From JAFEDN01 sp965651935 (GTDB lineage: Bacteria > Pseudomonadota > Gammaproteobacteria > Coxiellales > Coxiellaceae): a DNA stretch of 5,779 bases. The position numbers were made by a program, and so were the translations under genes. This document shows positions 1 to 5,507 of this stretch, in pieces; the first letter of the stretch is position 1; the number at the start of each line of letters is the position of its first letter. The DNA is taken from assembly GCA_965651935.1 (NCBI GenBank), contig CBFGTC010000030.1, positions 1 through 5,779 of the forward strand, read 5' to 3'. The notes beneath the pieces were generated by a model. The model saw nothing but the letters and a program-made list of their open reading frames with translations. It was not told the DNA's origin and did not search any database.

Positions 1-40
1 GTATTACAGCAGATTTTTTAGATTAAGTTGCGCAAGCTGG

Positions 41-76
41 GCGTAAGGTCACGAATTCGACCTCACTGTTTTACGC
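41..76. repeat. Small imperfect hairpin
   Basis: GCGTAA (41-46) can pair with TTACGC (71-76), and inside it AGGTC (46-50) can pair with GACCT (59-63) around the palindrome CGAATTCG. It faintly resembles a tRNA T-arm but no cloverleaf can be built. No gene is supported in 1-156: the only open stretches are under 45 codons, lack a good start, and occur on both strands. Confidence 0.3.
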
Positions 77-95
77 AAATGGATAGAGACTATGG

Positions 96-142
96 TGATA
101 TCAAAAGTTCCGAAATTAGAAAAAATTTCGGAAGAAATATCA
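96..142. repeat. Hairpin just outside the insertion sequence
   Basis: A perfect 10-bp stem, TTCCGAAATT (108-117) with AATTTCGGAA (124-133), has a 6-nt loop. After an internal loop it is extended by TGATAT (96-101) pairing with ATATCA (137-142). No T-tract follows on either strand, so it is not a clean intrinsic terminator. It lies where minus-strand transcripts leaving the insertion sequence would run. Function unknown. Confidence 0.5.
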
Positions 143-156
143 TTTGATTCTTAAGG

Positions 157-177
157 TACTCCCCAATGTCAAGACCA
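157..177 (+). repeat. IS left terminal inverted repeat
   Basis: The end starts TACTCCCCAATGTC and continues AAGACCA. It matches the reverse complement of 1493-1513 at 18 of 21 positions, with mismatches at repeat positions 8, 12 and 15. It lies downstream of orfB. Confidence 0.8.
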
Positions 178-226
178 ATTTTCACTTAAAGTGAGATATA
201 AAATCCAAATATAAAAGTAATAAAAA

Positions 227-1165
227 TTACTGTTGTTGAGCCTGTGGACCCATGTTAATGATGTGGGTAACTTTGCGAGGAACGAGCAAACTGTTATCCA
301 CATCATTAACATAGTCCACAGGCAATTTCATACCAAAATAAATTTCAGCCGGTTTTTTATAATCCAAAGCTTGGTGATGTCGCTCAAAATTATAAAATTT
401 AAAATACTTCGTTAATCGTTCCTGAGTTTCTTTGGCAGAAACATAATCATACAAATAAATCTCTTCATATTTGACCGTTCTCCATAATCTTTCAATAAAA
501 ATATTATCAAAAGCTCGACCTTTAGCATCCATACTAATTTTAATCCTATTAGCTAATAATAACCCGGTAAAAGGCTCACTGGTATATTGAACCCCTTGAT
601 CAGAATTAAAAATCTCTGGCAATCCATAACACATTCATGCCTCTTCTAAAGCTTCAATGCAAAATGAAGCATCCAAAGTGTTGCTTAATTTCCAACTTAA
701 TACATAGCGGCTATGCCAATCCATAATGGCTACTAAATAAACAAAACCCTGAGATAAGCGAATATAGGTAATATCGCTGCACCACACTTGATTAGAATGG
801 TTGATTTCCAATCCAGTCAGTAAATAAGGGTACTTTTTATGGGAAATATCGGGAATACTTAATCTCTTTTTAGGATAAATCGCTTCCAATCCCATCACCC
901 TGAGCAATCTTCTAACGCGTTTCAGATTAACCTTATGGCCCAATTCTTTCAAATAGACTACCATTTTTTCCACACCTTTAAACGGATGGCGGGTGTATTC
1001 TTCGTCCAATAATCGCATCAGTAAAAGGTTATATTCATTTTCCCCCAGAGCTTGATAGTACAAACTAGAACGATTTAAGCTGAGAAGCTCGCACTGCTTC
1101 CTTACACTCAAATTCTCATTGTTAATATCAATCATAGCGCGTCTCTCTGATAGCGTTATTCCCAA
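227..1165 (-). pseudogene. IS3-family transposase orfB (DDE), broken by in-frame TGA
   Basis: This is the catalytic half of an IS3-family transposase (HTH_21, then rve integrase core). The first piece (635-1165, 176 aa from a TTG codon) has the N-terminal helical region (SLNRSSLYYQ, RVRRLLRVMGLEAIYPKK) and the first catalytic Asp in QVWCSDITYI (D131). Reading continues in the same frame after a TGA at 637-635 into 135 aa that hold the second Asp (FNSDQG, D12 of that piece) and the Glu (FIERLW, E48) with exactly 35 residues between them, plus K seven residues after E. That is the complete D,D(35)E,K signature split by a stop. From memory, relatives have Leu where the TGA lies (EEAL..YG.PEIF), so a single TTA/TTG to TGA change is likely. 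Neither fragment alone should be active. There is no ATG start; production would be by -1 frameshift from orfA. Confidence 0.9.
241..322. repeat. Long hairpin inside the orfB 3' tail
   Basis: 241-271 and 293-322 are inverted copies about 30 nt long, differing by two substitutions and one extra base. TTTGC (272-276) and GCAAA (286-290) extend the stem inward, leaving a 9-nt loop and a 2-nt bulge. On the minus strand one arm encodes PVDYVNDVDN and the other THIINMGPQ, so the transposase C-terminal tail is encoded by a self-complementary segment. No T-tract follows on either strand. Confidence 0.85.
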
Positions 1166-1443
1166 ACTCTTTTTTTTAGAAATTCGTTTTCACAGGTTAG
1201 TTGACCAATTTGCCGATATAGGTCATCAATGAGCTTCTGGTCGCCTATATCCATTTTTTGAACCTTATTAGTAAAACTGCATTTCATCGAGGCTAACGCT
1301 TCCTGTTTCCAGCGATTAATTTGAGTAGCATGAACTCCATACTTTGTAGAGATTTCATTTATCGTTAAATCTCCACGTATCGCTTCTAAGGCCACTTTAG
1401 CCTTATATTCAGCCGTATAACTCTTTGCTTTTTTCTTACTCAT
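1156..1443 (-). CDS. IS3-family transposase orfA (DNA-binding subunit)
   Basis: A 95-aa protein that recognises the IS ends and is the N-terminal part of the OrfAB transposase. A basic start (MSKKKAKSYTAEYKAKVALE) leads into a helix-turn-helix at about residues 27-51 (LTINEISTKYGVHATQINRW), typical of HTH_Tnp_1. A heptad-rich leucine zipper follows at about 70-92 (LIDDLYRQIGQLTCENEFLK) and mediates multimerisation in this family. The ATG is preceded on the minus strand by GGAGGG (1453-1448) four bases away, a strong ribosome site that fixes the start. The end overlaps orfB by 10 nt. orfA itself looks intact; alone, such proteins usually act as regulators of transposition rather than as transposases. 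Confidence 0.9.
   Translation of the reverse strand: MSKKKAKSYTAEYKAKVALEAIRGDLTINEISTKYGVHATQINRWKQEALASMKCSFTNKVQKMDIGDQKLIDDLYRQIGQLTCENEFLKKRVWE
1169..1177 (-). other. Programmed -1 frameshift site (A8G)
   Basis: On the minus strand eight A residues (1177-1170) are followed by G (1169) just before the orfA stop (1158-1156). In the zero frame the codons are CTA AAA AAA AGA. Slipping back one base gives AAA AAA AAG AGT TTG, which enters orfB as ...FLKKKSLGITLSERR. This is the standard A6G-type slippery sequence by which IS3 elements make the OrfAB fusion, and it explains why orfB has no proper start codon. Confidence 0.8.
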
Positions 1444-1447
1444 CTGA

Positions 1448-1453
1448 CCCTCC
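1448..1453 (-). promoter_or_regulatory. Ribosome binding site of orfA
   Basis: GGAGGG on the minus strand, four bases before the ATG at 1443-1441. Confidence 0.75.
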
Positions 1454-1492
1454 GAGATAGATCATTTTAACAAATTTTTATATCTCTCTCAG

Positions 1493-1513
1493 TGGTCTAG
1501 AAATTAGGGAGTA
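1493..1513 (-). repeat. IS right terminal inverted repeat
   Basis: Read on the minus strand it starts TACTCCCTAATTTC and continues TAGACCA, pairing with 157-177. It lies upstream of orfA, 62 bp before the start of the EEP-fold gene. Confidence 0.8.
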
Positions 1514-1575
1514 TTATATAAGTCTGACAATATCATCATGATCTTTTGTTAAAACTTATTTATAGAGGTAAAAAA

Positions 1576-2512
1576 ATGAAAAATAAAAATTTAACTTGTT
1601 TAAAAGGTATGGACGCAATTTCAGCGCAAGTTTCCGATCATCATCCGGTAATTCACCATAATATATTATTTTGGAATGTGATGATGCAAGCAAAAGAGCG
1701 TAATGGTAGATTTAATAATGGATTTAAGCTAATAGAAGACGACAAGCAATATATAAAAAGGCTCAGTAAAGTTGCCGCGGTGATAGCAGAAATTGTTTAT
1801 ATTAATCCAAATATTCAAGTCATTGGATTGTGTGAAGGGCCAGTTGACGCAACGCACGTGAAGCACTTATTTTCCGAATTGAAAAAATATCCGTGGCTTA
1901 AACGATTGCTTATGAATGAAGATTTTCAGCGCCCCCGCATTTTCATCAGGCGATAATTGGGGATTATTAATGTTAGCCGATTATCGCTACAAAACTTCCA
2001 ATTTATCTCATGAGTCACAACTCAAGTCTTTGGAACTTTTTGAAAAGTTAACCAATCGCTTCCAAGTTTGGGAATTCGAAAGAAAAGGGTTAAACTCCAA
2101 AAAGCTTTATTTTGCATTGGCGCACTTACCCTTTTCAGGCGACGAATTTAAAACCTCACATAACCAACTATCTGCGATGGGAAAAAAATATTGTTATTTA
2201 ATCTATATGCTTTTGCAAACACACGCTGACCAGACCATGGTTTTTTGCGGAGATTTTAATATTAACCCCGCTTTAATTCGTGACAACGGTCATTTTGACT
2301 CAATTCCTATCAACAACAGCGTACTATCAGAACAAAAAACTTCTGAAAAAATAGCGGTAACGGTAGATGGAATACTGCTATCAAACCATGAAAAACAACG
2401 CAAATACACCGAACTGCCGATTTTAGGCTTGTTTAGAACATTAATCCAAGAACGGGCTTTAACCAAGGTACACGCGATTCATAGTATAACAAAGGCGGTT
2501 TTGCACCATTAG
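1576..2512 (+). pseudogene. Circularly permuted EEP (DNase I-like) phosphoesterase, frameshifted
   Basis: A protein of the endonuclease/exonuclease/phosphatase fold, metal-dependent enzymes cutting phosphodiesters or phosphomonoesters; substrate unknown. ATG at 1576 follows AGAGGT (1564-1569) by six bases, a better start than the in-frame TTG at 1546. The first frame gives NILFWNVM (N34), the usual opening strand with metal-site Asn, and GLCEGP (E87), the catalytic Glu. That frame ends at 1956, but the fold continues one frame over: NWGLLML, ALAHLPFSG (His about 183), FCGDFNINP (D226, N228) and VDGILLS (D264). Removing one C from the C5 run at 1932-1936 joins the pieces as NEDFQRPAFSSGDNWG into a 311-aa protein. 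The SDHHPV motif, normally at the C-terminal end of this fold, lies at residues 20-25 before the first strand and is missing from the C-terminus, so the order is permuted. Either a pseudogene, a homopolymer sequencing error or a slippage-controlled gene. No signal peptide seen. Confidence 0.8.
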
Positions 2513-2536
2513 ACCTGTCTGTACATTAAAGCAATC

Positions 2537-2574
2537 CGAATCCCCGGGCCAGCCGGGGAAGGACTCGATTTTTT
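2537..2574 (+). terminator. Probable intrinsic terminator of the EEP gene
   Basis: CCCCGG (2542-2547) pairs with CCGGGG (2553-2558) around a 5-nt loop. The stem can be lengthened with CGA/TCG (2537-2539 with 2565-2567), with mismatches and a bulge. T6 follows at 2569-2574. It starts 25 nt after the stop codon at 2510-2512. Pairing is imperfect near the base, so it may instead belong to a dispersed repeat. Confidence 0.5.
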
Positions 2575-2582
2575 GTGATGCG

Positions 2583-2653
2583 CGTCATTGCGGCTTAAGC
2601 GATACAATCAGCTCAATGCGTGTGTAAAATCAGTCGCTTAAGCCGCAATGACG
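2583..2653. repeat. Perfect 20-bp-arm palindrome
   Basis: CGTCATTGCGGCTTAAGCGA (2583-2602) is repeated as its exact reverse complement at 2634-2653, with a 31-nt spacer. It is GC-richer than its surroundings and resembles the dispersed extragenic palindromes of many intracellular gammaproteobacteria. A weaker pair, TGTCTGTACA (2516-2525) and TGTACTAGACA (2676-2686), encloses both this and the upstream terminator hairpin, so a 171-bp repeat element is possible. No clear target duplication was found. Confidence 0.75.
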
Positions 2654-2766
2654 ATTTTCCTCCTGTGTACAAGCGTGTACTAGACATAAATAATTTTTAA
2701 TAAAACCATAATAATTACGTTATACAATAATTTAAATTGTTAGCAAGATTAATCAAGAAAAAATAG

Positions 2767-2898
2767 AAGAAAATACTTGCGGCTGCAGCAGATAAATTGG
2801 ACGATCAAAGCGTTATAAAAACAAGTATGAATATGCGCCTTTTAAACCACAAAAAAATGACTTCGAAAACGTCTCTGCTAATATAAAAAATTTAAATC
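2767..2898 (+). pseudogene. Possible decayed ORF remnant
   Basis: Two adjacent frames look protein-like but short. One frame gives KKILAAAADKLDDQSVIKT from 2767, after an in-frame TAG at 2764. The next frame gives RYKNKYEYAPFKPQKNDFEN and then VSANIKNLN up to 2898. A frame change near 2800-2820 would join them. If the MITE and one duplication copy are removed, the second frame continues as LSKKWALG and stops at TAA just upstream of the 269-aa gene. No product is recognised and no good start is visible. The call rests only on composition and frame, so it may be chance. Confidence 0.2.
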
Positions 2899-3054
2899 GT
2901 AAATATTCGGTCAACCCGTACGTCATTCCAGCGAAAACTGGAATCTAGGGACAGTATGATAAAACTAGATTCCAGCTTTCGCTGGAATGACGAGATCAAG
3001 TTAGTTTTTTCAGCCAAAAATCGAAAAAAATAGACGGGTTGACCGAATATTTAC
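2899..3054 (+). mobile_element. MITE, copy 1 (156 bp)
   Basis: The ends are perfect 21-bp inverted repeats starting GTAAATATTCGGTCAACCC (2899-2919 and 3034-3054). They are flanked by a perfect 8-bp direct repeat TTTAAATC (2891-2898 and 3055-3062), the expected target-site duplication. Inside is a second long inverted pair built on TCATTCCAGCG / CGCTGGAATGA that would fold into a hairpin. It encodes no transposase and must have been moved in trans. Copy 2 at 5536-5692 is in the opposite orientation and differs by about nine substitutions and one single-base indel. Confidence 0.9.
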
Positions 3055-3089
3055 TTTAAATCTAAGTAAAAAGTGGGCATTGGGGTAAA

Positions 3090-3102
3090 TATAATAAATA
3101 GG
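3090..3102 (+). promoter_or_regulatory. Candidate -10 box and ribosome site of the 269-aa gene
   Basis: A consensus TATAAT lies at 3090-3095, but no convincing -35 is found 16-18 bp upstream, and its distance to the ATG leaves only a very short leader. A weak AGG at 3100-3102 sits eight bases before the ATG. In such AT-rich sequence a TATAAT can occur by chance. Confidence 0.3.
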
Positions 3103-3110
3103 TTTTAAAA

Positions 3111-3920
3111 ATGAAACAAACACAACAGCAAATAGTCGCCAAAGAATTACTGGAAAAAATTAAATATCCTTTGGTCCATTTCGCAGATCATTTGAGGCTA
3201 CTAGAGAATTCTGAATCCAAATTAGGTGATTGCGCTATTAATTTATTAACCGCTTTAGAATCTATCGGACATGGCGTTGCTCGCTTTTTCCCGGTCTGGG
3301 CTAAATGCAAATTACATCAGGATAATTATCCATTATCAGTTTCCAGCACTCAATATATTTTAGATATAGCCGGAATTGAAAAAGGTTTAGTAACATCGCT
3401 TAATAAAATTAAAAATTCAGGGTTTTCTAGTCACGATAAAGAAAACACCCTAGCCAGTTTGAAATTATTACAAGAAAGCAAAACAATTCTAGGAACTCCC
3501 ATACCGGTTAAAACAGATTCTTTATATTACGGAATTTGTGTATATGGTGGGACGCCCAAATCTTCCCCTACGTTGACTAATTTTTTTCATGCGAAAAATT
3601 TTCCTTGTTTTCAATCTTTTCAGCTTCAATATCAGCTTGCATTTGCAGACAGTTTATCAGATTACATAAGAACGATTTCCTTTTCTGTTTTTAATATTAA
3701 AACCAAAAACATTATGGAAGACCGGATTAAAAATAAAGAAATCGATAGTTTCAGAAAAGTATTAACCTATACTTTTCATAACCCCGACTCACGTTCAGCA
3801 ACGCTACTCAAAGAAAATTTTAAAATCGATTTACAAAAAATTGTGTCTATATTAAATGACACAACCCCGTTAAATCTCGATCTACAAAAAATTATTGTAA
3901 GTTATACCTGCCCAATCTAA
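3111..3920 (+). CDS. Hypothetical 269-aa soluble protein
   Basis: I do not recognise this protein. It is an intact ORF starting MKQTQQQIVAKELLEKIKYP, with no signal peptide, membrane span or long coiled coil. It is polar and rich in Lys, Ser, Asn and Leu. The first half looks mainly helical. A middle segment (about 127-165: TPIPVKTDSLYYGICVYGG, then a Pro/Thr/Phe-rich stretch) looks more strand-like. The C-terminal third has amphipathic stretches such as IDLQKIVSILND and ends IIVSYTCPI. Cysteines are scattered without a metal-binding spacing. It sits alone between a MITE and the glycosyltransferase, which has its own promoter, so an operon is not needed. A lineage-specific protein or secreted effector is possible from its character and setting, but no motif supports that directly. 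Confidence 0.8.
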   Translation: MKQTQQQIVAKELLEKIKYPLVHFADHLRLLENSESKLGDCAINLLTALESIGHGVARFFPVWAKCKLHQDNYPLSVSSTQYILDIAGIEKGLVTSLNKIKNSGFSSHDKENTLASLKLLQESKTILGTPIPVKTDSLYYGICVYGGTPKSSPTLTNFFHAKNFPCFQSFQLQYQLAFADSLSDYIRTISFSVFNIKTKNIMEDRIKNKEIDSFRKVLTYTFHNPDSRSATLLKENFKIDLQKIVSILNDTTPLNLDLQKIIVSYTCPI

Positions 3921-3925
3921 CTGTA

Positions 3926-3934
3926 TGCTATAAT
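3926..3934 (+). promoter_or_regulatory. Extended -10 promoter of the glycosyltransferase gene
   Basis: TGCTATAAT is a perfect extended -10 (TG, one base, TATAAT at 3929-3934). No good -35 lies 16-18 bp upstream, which extended -10 promoters tolerate. Predicted initiation near 3941 would give a leader of about 28 nt containing AAGGGG (3958-3963), five bases before the ATG. Confidence 0.6.
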
Positions 3935-3968
3935 AGTTCCTTGGGTATTCACTTACTAAGGGGCGATA

Positions 3969-5507
3969 ATGCGACAATTTTGGCTAAACGAAACAGCAAA
4001 AAATCAAACCCGAAAAATATTTTTAGCAATTTGTTTAATCCATTTAGTAATATGGACAATTCTGCCTAGCATCATGGTCCATAACCCGCCCACGGATTCA
4101 TTAGAAGGTTTAGCCTGGGGTCGATTATGGTTATGGGGATACCCAAAACATCCATTTTTGGCGCCCTGGCTTACCGCTATAGTAAGCAATTTATTTGGAA
4201 CTATAGGCTGGCCTATTTATTTATTAGCACAAGCCTGTTGCGTAGCTTGTTTTTGGGGTATCTGGCGATTAGCAAATCAATTGCTAAACCCTCGGCAAGC
4301 ATTGATCTCAGCAAGCTTATTAACCTGCGTACATTATTTTAATATTTCTGCTTATATCTTTGATCCTAATGTGTTGATGTTGCCGTTGTGGGCATGGATG
4401 GGTTTTTATTTTTATCGGGCCGTCACTCAACAACGCCTACCCTATTGGATACTGACTGGAATATTTGCCGGCTTAGCCTTAATCAGTAAATATGAGTCAG
4501 GATTACTGATACTTTTATTATTTTTAATTCTGTTTACTTCGGCACAGGGTAGAGCCGTGTGGAAACGTCCCGGAGTGTACGTCGCGGCAATCATAGCGTT
4601 ATTAATCTTTTCGCCTAATTTATATTATTTATATCAACATCATTTTAACGCCGTCAATTATGCCTTAGCAGAGATGGCCAAACCCGTGAATTCTTTTTGG
4701 CATAATTTATTTCTGAGATTTTACCGGCCGCTCTATTTTTTGATAAATCATTTTTTATTTATATTGCCCTGGTTAATTCTATTACTGCCTTTTTATCGCT
4801 CCTGCTCTCCCAACTTGCTGCGCCCATTTACTGTATTTCAACGTCAATTTATACTGATTTTAGGTTTAGGCCCAATGTTGTTTACGGTGATTGTCGCTAT
4901 CATCATGAATGCCGCCCTCGTACAGCGCTGGGGTTTTCCATTTTTTTGTTTTAGTGGAATCCTGTTAGTATCGTGGTTAAATCCACAAATACAAACGCAG
5001 CAAATAAAAAAATTCTTACAAATTTGGGCGGCTATTTTCGTTTTCACCGCAATTGCTTTTGTCGCAATTAATTCATTACAACCTATATTATCTAAACCTA
5101 ACAAAGGCAAAGTCCACAGTAACTTTCCGGGTCGTCAGGTTACCAAAGAAGTACTTCAGCAATGGCGAAATTACAACCAGCAACCTTTGGTTTACGTCGC
5201 TGGAGACGTACAATACGTCTCCAATATCGTCGCTTTTGCGCCGGGTAAAATGATCCCGTTTTTTCTAAATGATATTAATCAAAGTCCTTGGATTAATTTA
5301 ACTGAATTAAATAAGGCCGGAGCGGTATTCGTGTACCCTCTGCAAACGGAACACGACCAAGCAGTAATCGAATCAGTTAAAATTAACTTTTCCGGTATAA
5401 ATCGAGAAATTGTTTTAGAAACCTCGGCTCTACCCCCGGCCAAAACACTCAAAATCAAATATTGGCTGGGTTTGCTCCCGCCCAGCAATATAAACATGGC
5501 ACATTAA
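3969..5507 (+). CDS. GT39 (ArnT-like) membrane glycosyltransferase
   Basis: A 512-aa polytopic inner-membrane glycosyltransferase of the PMT_2/ArnT type, which uses polyprenyl-phosphate-linked sugars and works on the periplasmic side, usually on lipid A, LPS core or another envelope glycan. The acceptor cannot be told from sequence. A first hydrophobic helix lies at about 17-36. It is followed by a loop with NPPTDSLEGLAWGRLW, holding the acidic D43..E46 pair expected at the metal/catalytic site, and GYPKHPFLAPW (58-67), a family landmark. Further hydrophobic blocks lie at about 81-98, 110-145, 158-190, 203-222, 255-275, 292-314, 322-336 and 349-369, with YIFDPN (129-134) and LISKYESG (171-178) conserved in the family. 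A soluble C-terminal domain (about 370-512) contains FPGRQVTKEVLQQW and PLVYVAGDVQYVSN. AAGGGG five bases upstream fixes the ATG. Length is normal and the frame is intact. No plus-strand terminator follows. Confidence 0.85.
   Translation: MRQFWLNETAKNQTRKIFLAICLIHLVIWTILPSIMVHNPPTDSLEGLAWGRLWLWGYPKHPFLAPWLTAIVSNLFGTIGWPIYLLAQACCVACFWGIWRLANQLLNPRQALISASLLTCVHYFNISAYIFDPNVLMLPLWAWMGFYFYRAVTQQRLPYWILTGIFAGLALISKYESGLLILLLFLILFTSAQGRAVWKRPGVYVAAIIALLIFSPNLYYLYQHHFNAVNYALAEMAKPVNSFWHNLFLRFYRPLYFLINHFLFILPWLILLLPFYRSCSPNLLRPFTVFQRQFILILGLGPMLFTVIVAIIMNAALVQRWGFPFFCFSGILLVSWLNPQIQTQQIKKFLQIWAAIFVFTAIAFVAINSLQPILSKPNKGKVHSNFPGRQVTKEVLQQWRNYNQQPLVYVAGDVQYVSNIVAFAPGKMIPFFLNDINQSPWINLTELNKAGAVFVYPLQTEHDQAVIESVKINFSGINREIVLETSALPPAKTLKIKYWLGLLPPSNINMAH

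Larger units (their letters stand above)
157..1513 (-). mobile_element. IS3-family insertion sequence, inactivated
   Basis: An element of about 1.36 kb carries the classic IS3 arrangement on the minus strand: orfA (HTH plus leucine zipper) overlapping orfB (DDE integrase fold) in the -1 frame, with an A8G slippery run in the overlap. Its ends are 21-bp imperfect inverted repeats (157-177 and 1493-1513, 18 of 21 matching) beginning TACTCCC, and both ends share a subterminal GAGATATAAAA. The usual TG...CA tips are not seen. No 3-5 bp target duplication is visible (AAGG on the left, TTAT on the right), which suggests age, rearrangement or slightly misplaced ends. orfB has an internal TGA, so the copy is probably dead. 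The subgroup cannot be assigned without a database. Confidence 0.9.

Noticed and set aside
41..76. tRNA-like T-arm sequence
   Set aside because: No acceptor, D-arm or anticodon stem can be formed around it.
635..637. TGA read as Sec or Trp in the transposase
   Set aside because: No selenocysteine context, and a simple Leu-to-stop change explains it better.
1546..1575. TTG at 1546 as start of the EEP gene
   Set aside because: The ATG at 1576 has a well-placed AGAGGT, and the SDH motif lies after it; the TTG has no ribosome site.
1916..2512. Separate 198-aa gene starting at ATG 1916
   Set aside because: No ribosome site, and its motifs complete the fold begun in the upstream frame; it is the second half of a frameshifted gene.
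2899..3054. CRISPR-like repeat array
   Set aside because: The repeats are paired inverted arms of single elements, with no regular direct repeats and spacers.
3039..3095. Outward promoter formed by TTGACC in the MITE end
   Set aside because: The TATAAT downstream is 45 bp away, and nothing near 17 bp spacing resembles a -10; the same holds at the copy 2 right end.
4844..5110. Open frames antisense or out of frame within the glycosyltransferase gene
   Set aside because: They are shadows of a well-supported membrane protein gene and lack ribosome sites or recognisable domains.
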